Assembly (NCBI GenBank): GCA_964520375.1
Contig: CAZFNQ010000001.1
Coordinates: 1-64,000 of the forward strand
DNA length: 64,000 bases
Reading direction: 5' to 3'
Origin: CAZFNQ01 sp964520375
GTDB lineage: Bacteria > Patescibacteriota > Saccharimonadia > Saccharimonadales > JANWIN01
Each line of letters starts with the position of its first letter. Positions within the stretch are counted from its first letter, which is position 1. Both the position numbers and the translations under genes were made by a program. This document shows positions 33,749 through 43,752 of the stretch, one piece after another. The notes beneath the pieces were generated by a model. That model was not told the origin of the DNA, did not search any database, and saw nothing but the letters and a program-made list of their open reading frames with translations.

Positions 33749-36700
33749 ATGGCACGTTTGCCAACACCTGGAGGTGATGACGGAACTTGGGGGGATATCC
33801 TCAATGAGTTCTTAGATGTCGGCCATAATAGTGATGGCACTCTAAAAGACGTAGTAAAGACAAGTGGTAATCAGACAGTAGCTGGGACAAAGACTTTTAG
33901 CGCATCTCCACAGGTTCCAACACCCAATAGTGCAGCTGATGCTACCACTAAAGCCTATGTCGATGCCACGGCTGGGTTGGGCACTACTGGTGCTACAGGC
34001 GCAACAGGTCCGGCCGGCCCCGCAGGAGCGACCGGTAGCGGCTCTACTGGTGCTACCGGGCCAGCAGGCAGTGCCGGCGGCCAAGGTAGTACTGGCGCTA
34101 CCGGTGTCGGCAGCCAAGGCAGTACTGGCGCTACCGGTGCCGGCTCTGCGGGAGCAACGGGTGCAACAGGAGCAACTGGCACAACTGGCGGATCTGGAGC
34201 AACTGGGGCAACCGGGGCTGGTAATACAGGTGCAACGGGGCCGACGGGCTCAACCGGCCCACTAGGCAATGTCGGGGGTGATAGCTTTACGTTTACTTAT
34301 GACAGTTCCAGCACAGCCGATAGCGATCCAGGCAACGGTAAGCTTAAATTTGATAACGCCACCATTGGCTCAGTTACTAAAATTTATATTGATTTGCTGG
34401 AAAGCAACGGCAGCAGCGTTACGGCTTGGCTGGATAGTTTAAATAACGGCTTCCTTAAACTTTTTAGAAATTCCAACCCAGCCAACTTTATATTGTTTAC
34501 CCTTAACTCGGTCACGACTACTTCCGGCTATAGAAAATTAAACGTTACTTACCTAGACAACACCGGCACACTTAGTACTACAACTGGTGACACTGTAGTA
34601 ACATTTGCAACCACAGGGCCTACTGGGCCGCAAGGTGCAACCGGCAGCACGGGTGGTCAAGGCTCAACAGGAGCAACTGGGTCCAGCGGAACAGCGGGCG
34701 CTACGGGCTCAATAGGAGCAACTGGTGCCGGCAGTACTGGTGCCACTGGACCAACAGGCAGCACGGGTGGTCAAGGCTCAACAGGAGCAACTGGTGCCGG
34801 AACGACAGGAGCCACCGGCCCAACAGGCTCAACAGGCGGCAGCGGAGCTACTGGGGCGACCGGTCCGCAGGGCACATCAGGCGGCTCAACAACCTTTGTA
34901 GGTGATTGGGCAGATGCTACGCCTTATGCTTCAGCTGATCAGGTAACTCATAATGGTTCTAGTTACTCCTGTACTTCAGCTCATACTTCCAGTCCCTCGA
35001 CTGAACCTGGGGTTGGGGGTAGCTGGCAAACCAAGTGGCAATTGGCAGCCCAGAAGGGCGACACTGGTGTAACCGGGGCAACTGGTGCTGTAGGTGCCAC
35101 TGGCGTTGGAGCAACTGGAGCAACTGGAGCAGGCGGCAGCGCCGGAGCGGCTGGCTCTACTGGTGCAACTGGCGCAGGAGGAGGGACTGGGGTTACCGGG
35201 GCTACCGGCCCACACGGCCAGTTTGGCGGTAATTCATTCAGCTTTACTTATGACGATTCAGCGACTACAGACAGCGACCCGGGTAATGGCAAGTTTAAGT
35301 TTGACAATGCCACTGTTAGCTCAGTCACCAAGATATATATTGACTTGCTTGATTCCGGCGGTACAACCATAACCACCTGGTTGGACAGCCTAGACGACAT
35401 TACTAACAGTGTTACCGGCAGCCTAAAACTATTCAGCATTGCCGACCCCACACTGTGGGCTGTCTTTAACCTTACATCGGTTACTTCGGCAACCGGTTAT
35501 CGTAAACTTAATGTTACTTACGTTGCATCAAACTCAACGCTGGCCACTACAGCTTCAGACACAGTTGTCAGCTTTGCAGTAGCCGGCGCAGCTGGTGCCA
35601 CAGGCTCAACTGGTAGTGGCGGTGCCGACGGGGCAACGGGTGCCACCGGTGCAGGTGGATCAGCTGGAGCCGCCGGAGCAACCGGGGCCACGGGCGCTGG
35701 TGGTGCCAGTGGAGCTACCGGCCCAAACGGAGCGAGTGGCGCCACCGGACCGCAAGGCAATACCGGTGGTGATAGCTTTACGTTTACTTATGACAATTCC
35801 AGCACAACTGATGCCGACCCTGGTAATGGCAAGCTAAAACTTAATAACGCAACCGTTTCGTCCGTCACCAAAATCTTTGTTGATTTGCTGGACAGCAATA
35901 GCGCATCGGTTACAAATTGGCTAGACAACCTCAACGGCGGCACAGTCAAGCTGTTCAATAATTCTGCGCCAACTAATTTTGCAATCTTCACGTTAACTTC
36001 AGTAACCTCAGCAACTGGATACCGAAAGCTAAACGTAGCCTATTTAGCAGATAACGGTACCTTGGGTACCGGAACCGGTGATATGGTGGTAACATTCGCA
36101 CCGCAAGGCGCTACGGGGGCCACTGGGCCTCAAGGCGCTACAGGTACAACCGGAGCTACTGGTACAACTGGCGGTGCCGGATCCACAGGAGCAACAGGAC
36201 CCTCCACCGTAGCTGATAACGTTTTTACGCTACAAGACGATGGTGATGCTACTAAGCAAGGACAGTTCCAGCTGTCTGGGGTTAGTGCTGGCTCAACTAA
36301 GACGCTAACCTGGCCAAATGCTAATGACACAATAGTTGGCAAAGCTACCACAGATACCTTTACCAACAAAACATTTGATACGGCAGGGACAGGAAATGTC
36401 CTTCAAATTAATAGCACAACCGTTTCTGATAAGACCGGCACGGGTAAAGTCGTCCTGGATACGTCACCTACCTTAGTTACACCTGCCGTGGGTGCAGCCA
36501 CAGGAACATCATTGGTCCTATCATCCTTCCTAAACGAGGCCAAGGGTGCCGATATTGCTTCTGCGACGACCACAGATATTGGGGCAGCGACCGGTAACTA
36601 TGTACACGTTACCGGAACTGTAACTATTACTGGACTAGGTACAGTACAGGCCGGAACCCGTAGGATAGTTAAATTCACTGGCGCCTTAACTCTGACTCAC

Positions 36701-38068
36701 AACGCCAGCAGCTTGATTCTGCCAGGTTCGGCCAATATAACTACCGTAGCTGGTGACACTGCTACATTTGTTTCCCTCGGCTCCGGTAACTGGATTTGTA
36801 CGTCATACCAGAAAGTCACTATTACAGGTACTGGTAGTGCTGTCTTAGCAACTTCGCCGACAATCGTGACTCCGACCATCGCTGCAACTGACTGGACAAA
36901 TGCGACTCACACGCATGCTGGCGCTTCTACCGGAGGCCAGATTGCTCACTCAGCATTAACGGGATTAACCTCTGGAGACGACCACACTCAATACGCACTA
37001 TTAGCCGGCCGTAGTGGTGGGCAGACTCTAATTGGTGGTACCGGTTCGGGCGACAACTTAACGCTAAAATCTAGTTCCAACGGTACGGTTGGTAAAGTTA
37101 TCTTTGGCGCCGCAGCTGCCACAGCTTATGATGAAGTCAATGAACGATTTGGCGTCGGTACAGCCTCGCCCAGCTCTGTACTAAATATTGTCGACACCCA
37201 ACCAGCCTCGGTAAGTTCTTCGCCTGGTACTGACGCTACCAATAACCTGGTCGTATCAGGCGGTATAGGTGGTGCTACTACGATTGCAACTACCGGTACT
37301 GGTGGACATGGTGCCGATTCATCCGTTACTACCGCTGCAGGAGGTACAGCCGCCTCGGCCACGACAGCCTCCACTGGCGGCCGGGGCGGCAACTTTACCG
37401 TTACTGGTGGACAAGGCGGACAAGCAGGTCTTCTTGCCACTACTGCCGTTGGTGGAGTTGGTGGCGGCTTCACAGTCACAGCTGGACAAGGTGGAACTGC
37501 TATTGCCGGTGGTGGAGGCGCGACTGCAACTGGTGGAGTCGGTGGCGCTATAAATCTAACAGGCGGAACAGGTGGTGCAGCAACCCTTGCTACTACTGCT
37601 AATGCCCAGACCGGTGGAGCGGTCAACATTACCGGTGGGACGGGCGGAGCGGCCACCTCAGGTGGAACAAATAACGGCGGCGATGGCGGGGCTGTCATAA
37701 TAACGGCCGGGCCTGGAGGTACGGGAGCGTCTTCTGCAGGTACCGCCGGCCTAATTCTTTTCAAGACCAGCACCACCACTGGTGCTGCGACAACAAAATT
37801 GACAATTGGTCTTAACCTATCCATTGCAGATGCCGCCAACGTCATACTTGGTACCTCTACAGGAACTAAGTTCGGGACGGGTACATCTCAAAAAATTGGT
37901 TTTTATAATGCTACTCCGGTTGTGCAGGCAGCCTCTATCACTCCCGCACCGGCTGGCGGGACGGGTGCTGCCGCCGGTGGTTGGGATACAGCTGCACACA
38001 GAAACACTGCAATTACGGCAATAAACGATATAATAACTGCATTACAAAACTTAGGCTTAACGGCGTAA
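33749..38068 (+). CDS. Collagen-like, phage-tail-fibre-like surface protein (1439 residues)
   Basis: An N-terminal module (LPTPGGDDGTWGDILNEFLD and ATTKAYVD, 1-75) is of the kind found at the base of phage tail fibres. Gly-X-Y runs (GATGATG type) alternate with three copies of a ~115-residue beta domain (about 176-288, 494-610, 674-784). One domain near 380-432 resembles a CBM5/12 carbohydrate-binding module (GDWADATPYASADQVTHNG). Then come a Gly-rich repeat region (about 1170-1330) and an end like phage fibre tips (TSQKIGFYNATPVVQ). There is no signal peptide, so the export route is unclear. GGGGAG precedes the ATG. It is probably a trimeric fibre for binding a host or surface (inferred). 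Confidence 0.82.
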   Translation: MARLPTPGGDDGTWGDILNEFLDVGHNSDGTLKDVVKTSGNQTVAGTKTFSASPQVPTPNSAADATTKAYVDATAGLGTTGATGATGPAGPAGATGSGSTGATGPAGSAGGQGSTGATGVGSQGSTGATGAGSAGATGATGATGTTGGSGATGATGAGNTGATGPTGSTGPLGNVGGDSFTFTYDSSSTADSDPGNGKLKFDNATIGSVTKIYIDLLESNGSSVTAWLDSLNNGFLKLFRNSNPANFILFTLNSVTTTSGYRKLNVTYLDNTGTLSTTTGDTVVTFATTGPTGPQGATGSTGGQGSTGATGSSGTAGATGSIGATGAGSTGATGPTGSTGGQGSTGATGAGTTGATGPTGSTGGSGATGATGPQGTSGGSTTFVGDWADATPYASADQVTHNGSSYSCTSAHTSSPSTEPGVGGSWQTKWQLAAQKGDTGVTGATGAVGATGVGATGATGAGGSAGAAGSTGATGAGGGTGVTGATGPHGQFGGNSFSFTYDDSATTDSDPGNGKFKFDNATVSSVTKIYIDLLDSGGTTITTWLDSLDDITNSVTGSLKLFSIADPTLWAVFNLTSVTSATGYRKLNVTYVASNSTLATTASDTVVSFAVAGAAGATGSTGSGGADGATGATGAGGSAGAAGATGATGAGGASGATGPNGASGATGPQGNTGGDSFTFTYDNSSTTDADPGNGKLKLNNATVSSVTKIFVDLLDSNSASVTNWLDNLNGGTVKLFNNSAPTNFAIFTLTSVTSATGYRKLNVAYLADNGTLGTGTGDMVVTFAPQGATGATGPQGATGTTGATGTTGGAGSTGATGPSTVADNVFTLQDDGDATKQGQFQLSGVSAGSTKTLTWPNANDTIVGKATTDTFTNKTFDTAGTGNVLQINSTTVSDKTGTGKVVLDTSPTLVTPAVGAATGTSLVLSSFLNEAKGADIASATTTDIGAATGNYVHVTGTVTITGLGTVQAGTRRIVKFTGALTLTHNASSLILPGSANITTVAGDTATFVSLGSGNWICTSYQKVTITGTGSAVLATSPTIVTPTIAATDWTNATHTHAGASTGGQIAHSALTGLTSGDDHTQYALLAGRSGGQTLIGGTGSGDNLTLKSSSNGTVGKVIFGAAAATAYDEVNERFGVGTASPSSVLNIVDTQPASVSSSPGTDATNNLVVSGGIGGATTIATTGTGGHGADSSVTTAAGGTAASATTASTGGRGGNFTVTGGQGGQAGLLATTAVGGVGGGFTVTAGQGGTAIAGGGGATATGGVGGAINLTGGTGGAATLATTANAQTGGAVNITGGTGGAATSGGTNNGGDGGAVIITAGPGGTGASSAGTAGLILFKTSTTTGAATTKLTIGLNLSIADAANVILGTSTGTKFGTGTSQKIGFYNATPVVQAASITPAPAGGTGAAAGGWDTAAHRNTAITAINDIITALQNLGLTA

Positions 38069-38081
38069 AGGGTATAATACT

Positions 38082-38309
38082 ATGGTTAATAACGTTCAAG
38101 CGGCACTAAACTTAATAGATCAGAATATTGCCAATCTAAATGGTACCCGCCAATCCCATATGGAACTTCAAGAGGCCGTTGCGATTTTACAAAACTTAAT
38201 TGATAAAACTATAGAAAATGCTAAAAATCCAAAGACTGTAGAAAATAATAAAACTACGCCAGAAACTGCCGCGGTGGATAAACCTAAAACCGAAAAGAAG
38301 AAAGTCTAA
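38082..38309 (+). CDS. Small helical protein between the two fibre genes
   Basis: The 75-residue protein has a helical N-terminal part (VQAALNLIDQNIANLNGTRQ, LQEAVAILQNLIDKTI) and a Lys/Thr-rich tail (KPKTEKKKV). It sits 13 nt after the first fibre gene and 5 nt before the second. Such small coiled proteins beside tail fibres can act as fibre chaperones or spacers, but no homology is visible. A TATAAT lies only 3 nt before the ATG, and AAGGG 9 nt before it could serve as ribosome site. Confidence 0.6.
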   Translation: MVNNVQAALNLIDQNIANLNGTRQSHMELQEAVAILQNLIDKTIENAKNPKTVENNKTTPETAAVDKPKTEKKKV

Positions 38310-38314
38310 AAAAT

Positions 38315-41263
38315 ATGGCTCGACTGCCAACACCTGGAGGTGATGATGGGACTTGGGGGGATATCCTCAATGAGTTCTTAGATGTCGGCCATAATAGTGA
38401 TGGCACACTTAAGGGTGTAGTTAAGACTAGTGGTAATCAGACCGTAGGCGGGACAAAGACTTTTAGCTCATCACCACAGGTTCCAACTCCTAACAGTGCG
38501 GATGATGCTACTACTAAAGCCTATGTCGATGCCACGGCCGGGGTAGGAGCTAGCGGTCCGGCCGGATCAACTGGTGCCACTGGGCCAGCTGGTAGCGACG
38601 GCGGCCAGGGCAGCACAGGAGCAACTGGTTCGGCTGGTAGTGCCGGCGGCCAGGGTAGTACCGGAGCAACGGGACCGCAAGGCTTTGATGGTTTCGATGG
38701 TGCCACTGGCGTACAAGGAGCCACTGGTTCTGGTGGTGCCACTGGTAGTCAAGGCAGTACTGGAGCCACAGGCGTTGGAAGCACAGGAGCGACTGGATCT
38801 GTTGGGGCTAGCGGGGCGACCGGCCCTAGGGGTTACGCTGGCGGTGACACGTTTACCTACACATACGACAACTCTAGCACGGCTGACTCTGATCCCGGAG
38901 CTGGTAATTTTAAGTTTGACAACGCTACGATTTCATCTGTCACTAAAATCTTTGTAGATTTACTAGATAGCAATGGTACCACCGTTACTAACTGGCTGGC
39001 TAATATGGGTGGCGGTGTTGTTAAGCTATTCAATAACTCCGATCCAACTAAGTTTGCCATCTTCGCAGTTGACTCTATTACAGCTGTAGGCGGTTATACC
39101 AAACTCAACGTTACATACACTACTAGCGCGGGGACGCTAGGAACTGCTGCCGGTGACAGCGTTATTACTTTTGCGCCACCAGGACCGACTGGCCCTCCGG
39201 GTAACGCCAGTACCCAAGGTGCAACTGGCGCCACAGGCCCAGTTGGAGCCGACGGTGCGACCGGCGCCACTGGTGCAGGCGGTAGCGCTGGCTCAGCTGG
39301 TCCAACTGGGGCCAGCGGGGCAACGGGACCAACTGGATCAGTTGGAGCGGCAGGTACAACTGGTGCGACAGGTTCGGCTGGTAGCACGGGCAGAGACTCT
39401 GGCCTTAAGTATACTTATTCGACTGATACAGCTAATAACGATCCGGGTAGTGGTAAGATTAAGTTTAATTCAGCCACGCTGGCATCTATTACTACCTTAC
39501 GCATCAGTGAGACTGATGGCGATAGTAACGATATAGCTACACTTATCCAGACTTGGGATGATAGTACTACCAGCTCGGTCAGGACCACTATTACAATGGT
39601 CAAAGATGGTTCACCAGGCAATGTCCTGGTATTACAAGTAGCTGGTGCCATTACTGACAACGGCACCTGGGACAACTGTACAGTTTCATATGTAACTTCT
39701 TCCGGTTCTTTTACCAACAACGATACTGTCAAATTGTTCTTTGCCAGGACTGGTGATCAGGGGGCTACGGGATCGACCGGGGCGACCGGCAGCGCCGGGC
39801 CCTCTACAGTAGCCGACGATGTCTTTACCCTGCAAGACAACCTAGACTCTACCAAGCAGTTGCAGTTCCAGCTGGCTAATATCGGGAGTGGCTTAACCCG
39901 GACTATTACCGTTCCTAACAATAACATTATCCTGCCAACCACAACCCAACCGATTACGTTTAACGGGACCACAACCGGTAGGGTCTATGCTCTACCTGAT
40001 GCCAACACTGAGCTTTTGAGCACAACGATAATCGCTAACGTTGGTAATAAAACGTTTCTTAATACCAATTCTATGTCCATTAAGGATAATTTATTAACCC
40101 TGCAAGACAATAATGACACTACCAAACAGGCTCAATTTGATCTATCTGGCATCACTACCGGCACTACCCGAACCTACACATTGCCTGATCGTTCGGATAC
40201 GCTAGTTGACCTCGGCAGTGCCCAAACCCTGACTAATAAAACCATCTCTGAGTCGTCGGTTACGAATCTAACAACCGATCTAGCCGACGTCCAAACTCAG
40301 ACCGCTCTGCAAGCCGCTCAGATTCAATCAAGGGTGCAGGCTGATTCCGGGCACTATGTATGCTCAGGCTTGGGGTTGACCGCAAACGCCACTCCTACAA
40401 AGCTCAACATGGCCGCCGGTACTGTGTTCATGACTACCACTGAACTGAATGTTGCGGCACAGTCGGCGATTTCGACAACCATTGCCAGCATGGCGGATGC
40501 CACAAACCCGCGGTGGGTGATAGTAGAACTGGACTCATCCACAGTTGTTCAATTCAACCAGGGCACCGCTGCTGCCTCCCCAGCCTTCCCGGCGTTTACC
40601 GCCGCACGAACGCCACTAGGGTTTTTGTATATCCCAGCCAATGCCACAAACGTCGACACCTTGCTCACAACTAATAACGGCAATGCAAAACTAATTGACG
40701 CAAGGGTGGTCTACAATATTCTTCCGGCGCGGCGACTCACTTCCAATACCACTACGACTACAGTAAATAATCCCGCTACTCCGACAACTATGCTCAGTAG
40801 CCCGATAACTTTGCCAGGTGATTCTCTCAATGTCGGTGATATTTTCAAGGTAACAGCCGGTGGAAAGTTTACGCCCGGCGCAACAGCAGATACCACGGTC
40901 CAAATTCAGTTTAGCATCGGTGGCGTCGTTTATTTCGATTACACTACAGTGAACTTAACTAAGGCAGGTAATACTACTGACACCCGCCCCTTCCGTTTTG
41001 AGTTCGAGTTTGTACCGTTTAGCATAGGGACAACCGCCGTGCTGAAGTGGTCGGGACAATTCGTTATTGCCGCGGTTGCAACCAGCAATGTGGCTGGATT
41101 GGGTGGTGGCACCTCCGGCAGTATGGCTGTAACCAATGGGCAGACGGGGTTTATAGATAGCACCAATAATCTGGGTATTGACTTGCTGATGGCACGTGGT
41201 GCATCGGCGACGAACTCTAGCTTTGTTTTGCGAGAATTTTCACTAACGAAATATCCGGCCTAA
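38315..41263 (+). CDS. Second collagen-like, phage-tail-fibre-like surface protein (982 residues)
   Basis: The N-terminal ~75 residues are almost identical to those of the first fibre gene. Gly-X-Y runs alternate with one beta domain of the same family (about 177-287) and a diverged one (about 362-478). STVADDVFTLQDN modules follow, also shared with the first protein, then a distinct C-terminal domain of about 330 residues (LGLTANATPTKLNM and TTTVNNPATPTTML) that resembles phage receptor-binding tips. No signal peptide is visible. It probably shares the anchor and assembly route of the first fibre but has a different tip, suggesting different binding specificity. Confidence 0.82.
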   Translation: MARLPTPGGDDGTWGDILNEFLDVGHNSDGTLKGVVKTSGNQTVGGTKTFSSSPQVPTPNSADDATTKAYVDATAGVGASGPAGSTGATGPAGSDGGQGSTGATGSAGSAGGQGSTGATGPQGFDGFDGATGVQGATGSGGATGSQGSTGATGVGSTGATGSVGASGATGPRGYAGGDTFTYTYDNSSTADSDPGAGNFKFDNATISSVTKIFVDLLDSNGTTVTNWLANMGGGVVKLFNNSDPTKFAIFAVDSITAVGGYTKLNVTYTTSAGTLGTAAGDSVITFAPPGPTGPPGNASTQGATGATGPVGADGATGATGAGGSAGSAGPTGASGATGPTGSVGAAGTTGATGSAGSTGRDSGLKYTYSTDTANNDPGSGKIKFNSATLASITTLRISETDGDSNDIATLIQTWDDSTTSSVRTTITMVKDGSPGNVLVLQVAGAITDNGTWDNCTVSYVTSSGSFTNNDTVKLFFARTGDQGATGSTGATGSAGPSTVADDVFTLQDNLDSTKQLQFQLANIGSGLTRTITVPNNNIILPTTTQPITFNGTTTGRVYALPDANTELLSTTIIANVGNKTFLNTNSMSIKDNLLTLQDNNDTTKQAQFDLSGITTGTTRTYTLPDRSDTLVDLGSAQTLTNKTISESSVTNLTTDLADVQTQTALQAAQIQSRVQADSGHYVCSGLGLTANATPTKLNMAAGTVFMTTTELNVAAQSAISTTIASMADATNPRWVIVELDSSTVVQFNQGTAAASPAFPAFTAARTPLGFLYIPANATNVDTLLTTNNGNAKLIDARVVYNILPARRLTSNTTTTTVNNPATPTTMLSSPITLPGDSLNVGDIFKVTAGGKFTPGATADTTVQIQFSIGGVVYFDYTTVNLTKAGNTTDTRPFRFEFEFVPFSIGTTAVLKWSGQFVIAAVATSNVAGLGGGTSGSMAVTNGQTGFIDSTNNLGIDLLMARGASATNSSFVLREFSLTKYPA

Positions 41264-41267
41264 GCTT

Positions 41268-42512
41268 ATGATTTCACAACTAGCAATTATTGGAGACTCC
41301 CTATCGACTGGTTTCCCGACTGGCTCGGCTATGGGAGATGGTCGACAAGGAGGTTGGGACGAACTCCTGGCTGAAGGTTTGGCGAATATTTCGGGACTGG
41401 GGCCGATGTTGAGCTCTGGTTATCGCGGTGTTGCCAATGGCATTCAAAGTTTTCGCGAATGGTCATATGCCGGAACGTGGACGACAGTAACAAACGCAAA
41501 TCTTTGGGACAAGCTTCCCTATGGCTTCGGAAAAACCGCCAGTGGGGCTGGTAGTATTGCGACTTTTACCCGTCCGATAGAGTGGCGCACACCCGTTGGG
41601 TTTAAGCTATACTGGGTGGACTTATCCACTGGCGGTAATTGGCAATACCGAATTGACGGCGGTTCATGGATAAACATGGGCCAGACCTTAGCGCATGATA
41701 GTAAAATCTGTGCCTTCTATGTGCCAACGCCCTTCACCGATACAATTGATATTCGTGCTTTTGATGGTACCAGCAGTGCTGGCTGTTTCCCTGCCGGTAT
41801 TGAACTATTTTGGAGTGATCCGACTGCACCGGGAGCAAGCGGGCTCATCGTCCATCATTATGCCGTGGGCTCACAAAACCTACACAAGCTTTTCACTTCT
41901 ATTGCCGGGGACAGGATGGCAATAATGGATTCCGTAAAATTAGGCACCGGATCGCCAATTGTTAATGCTGCCAACATCTGTACCCTGATGATGCACATCA
42001 ATGACGTGAAGGATTTTGGCAACACCACAACCTGGGCGAACGATCTTACATCGTTCAACTCTCGCGTATCACCACTCGGTCCTGTCGCATTTATGAATCC
42101 TTATGAGACAGTCCCAACCACCTTTAACGCGACGACTCAAAGCGACTACCGCGCCCAAACCAAGACAACTGCTGCTGGATTCGCTACGCCCGCCAAGGTA
42201 CTTGATCTTTATGATTTGTGGACCGCGAACGGCTGGGGCACAGGCGTCGGTACGCAAAACGATGTCATCCAGGCTGCAGGGTTAACCTTCGACAATATAC
42301 ACGAGACCTTGGCCGGACATCTTGACCTCTACTTTCGTATCTACTGGTGGATTCGTACTCAAATCCTATCCGGGCTCAATGATAATACGCCCAGCAGATA
42401 CCCGATGGCCGCCAAGCAAACAGCAATACAATATTCTGGCAAGCAAGCCGGAGTGCAATATTCGGCTGGTGCACCCATAACGGTGTCAACTCGAGGCCAA
42501 CCTACAAACTAA
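41268..42512 (+). CDS. GDSL/SGNH-type esterase of the fibre cluster
   Basis: The 414-residue protein begins LAIIGDSLSTG (nucleophile Ser11 in block I), has MMHINDVKD as the block III Asn region and FDNIHETLAGH as block V with the catalytic His. A beta-rich insertion (about 90-190: FKLYWVDLSTGGNWQYRIDGG) resembles carbohydrate-binding modules attached to phage or tail esterases. The C-terminal 40 residues repeat the motif AIQYSGKQAGVQYS. It starts 4 nt after the second fibre gene, so they are co-expressed. A role in deacetylating a surface polysaccharide bound by the fibres is plausible but not shown. There is no signal peptide. Confidence 0.8.
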   Translation: MISQLAIIGDSLSTGFPTGSAMGDGRQGGWDELLAEGLANISGLGPMLSSGYRGVANGIQSFREWSYAGTWTTVTNANLWDKLPYGFGKTASGAGSIATFTRPIEWRTPVGFKLYWVDLSTGGNWQYRIDGGSWINMGQTLAHDSKICAFYVPTPFTDTIDIRAFDGTSSAGCFPAGIELFWSDPTAPGASGLIVHHYAVGSQNLHKLFTSIAGDRMAIMDSVKLGTGSPIVNAANICTLMMHINDVKDFGNTTTWANDLTSFNSRVSPLGPVAFMNPYETVPTTFNATTQSDYRAQTKTTAAGFATPAKVLDLYDLWTANGWGTGVGTQNDVIQAAGLTFDNIHETLAGHLDLYFRIYWWIRTQILSGLNDNTPSRYPMAAKQTAIQYSGKQAGVQYSAGAPITVSTRGQPTN

Positions 42513-42571
42513 GAAATTACTTACTCCTAAGTTTGAAGTACTATTATCTGTTTGTAGTAAAGTAAGAGCAG

Positions 42572-43729
42572 ATGAAGTTTCGCTTTCATGTTATTAGTTT
42601 GCCACATACTCAAACAACAGCTGAGTATACGGCCTGTGCCTACACCCAAAAGGTCATAAAGTTTTGCCGGATGATGAAATCGCTAGGGCACGAGGTATAT
42701 CTGTATGCTTCAGAAGAAAATGAAGCGCCGTGCGATGAGCTTATTACCATTGTGACTAAAAAAGAACAACGTAAATGGTTTGGCGAATACGATTTCAAAC
42801 AGCAATTCTTTAATATTGACTGGAACGAGACATTGCCGCACTGGGTTATCCCAAATGCCCGCGCAATAACGGAGATTAAGAAGCGTGCAAAGGCGCGGGA
42901 TTTTATTTGCATCATTGGCGGAGTTTGCCAAAAACAAATTTCCGATGGCCTGCCAGCCATGATGAGCGTGGAGTATGGCATTGGCTACTACGGCGTATAC
43001 GCGCCGTATCGGGTCTACGAAAGCTACGCCCAGATGCACTATGTCCACGGCCAGCTGCAAAACGATAATGGTCGGTCGTTTGACGCTGTCATACCCAACT
43101 ATTTTGACCCTAAGGACTTTCCGTATAAAGCCAAAAAAGATGACTTTTACCTATATATTGGCCGGATGATTAAGCGCAAAGGCCCGGACATGGCCGTAGA
43201 AGTCACCAGGCGGATTGGCGCCAAACTAGTTATGGCGGGCCAGGGCGTGAAAAAGATTGAAGGTAACAGGATTATTGCTGACGAGATAACTGTTGAGGGT
43301 GATCATATCAAACACATGGGACATGCTGATATTAAGCAGCGCGGACAGCTAATGAGCCGGGCTAAAGCCGTGTTTGTTATGTCCTATTATCTTGAACCGT
43401 TTGGTGGCACCTCAATTGAACCTTTATTTTGTGGCACACCGGTTATAACTAGCGATTGGGGCGCCTTCCCGGAGAATATCCCGCATGGGCTGGCCGGTTA
43501 CCGGGCGCGCACCTTGGGAGAGGCTATCTGGGCCGCTCAGAATGTCGATAAATTAAATCCCGCCAAAATCCGTAAATACGCTGTAGATAATTTCAGCCTA
43601 GATAGAGTGAAGTACTTGTACCAAGCCTACTTTGAGCAGCTCAACACCTTATGGGACGAAAACGGCTGGTACAGCAACTGGCACAGGGGTGTTTCTAAGT
43701 ACCATCGCTACACCAGGTATTATCCCTAA
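42572..43729 (+). CDS. Glycosyltransferase family 4-like protein
   Basis: The 385-residue protein has a GT-B fold. Its N-terminal domain begins FRFHVISLPHTQTT. The C-terminal domain has FYLYIGRMIKRKGPDMAVEV and EPFGGTSIEPLFCGTPVITS, the Glu-x7-Glu motif that holds the nucleotide sugar. It follows the fibre/esterase genes and may glycosylate those proteins or make a surface glycan. TAAAGT lies 8 nt before the ATG, so it can be transcribed separately. Confidence 0.85.
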   Translation: MKFRFHVISLPHTQTTAEYTACAYTQKVIKFCRMMKSLGHEVYLYASEENEAPCDELITIVTKKEQRKWFGEYDFKQQFFNIDWNETLPHWVIPNARAITEIKKRAKARDFICIIGGVCQKQISDGLPAMMSVEYGIGYYGVYAPYRVYESYAQMHYVHGQLQNDNGRSFDAVIPNYFDPKDFPYKAKKDDFYLYIGRMIKRKGPDMAVEVTRRIGAKLVMAGQGVKKIEGNRIIADEITVEGDHIKHMGHADIKQRGQLMSRAKAVFVMSYYLEPFGGTSIEPLFCGTPVITSDWGAFPENIPHGLAGYRARTLGEAIWAAQNVDKLNPAKIRKYAVDNFSLDRVKYLYQAYFEQLNTLWDENGWYSNWHRGVSKYHRYTRYYP

Positions 43730-43752
43730 AATAAATAATGTAAAATAGCATC

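Noticed and set aside
37126..37845. Long antisense open frames opposite the fibre genes (for example 239 codons here).
   Set aside because: They mirror the Gly/Ala/Thr repeat codons as Pro/Val/Ala runs, have no start signals and overlap a well-supported gene.
33955..39390. Tandem GGTGCTACTGG-type repeats that could be taken for a satellite or a CRISPR-like array.
   Set aside because: The repeats are imperfect, lie in frame and encode Gly-Ala-Thr collagen-like triplets without unique spacers.
33505..43729. A prophage or contractile injection system.
   Set aside because: Only fibre-like and esterase genes are present. No capsid, terminase, sheath, tube, baseplate or integrase gene is seen in the window.
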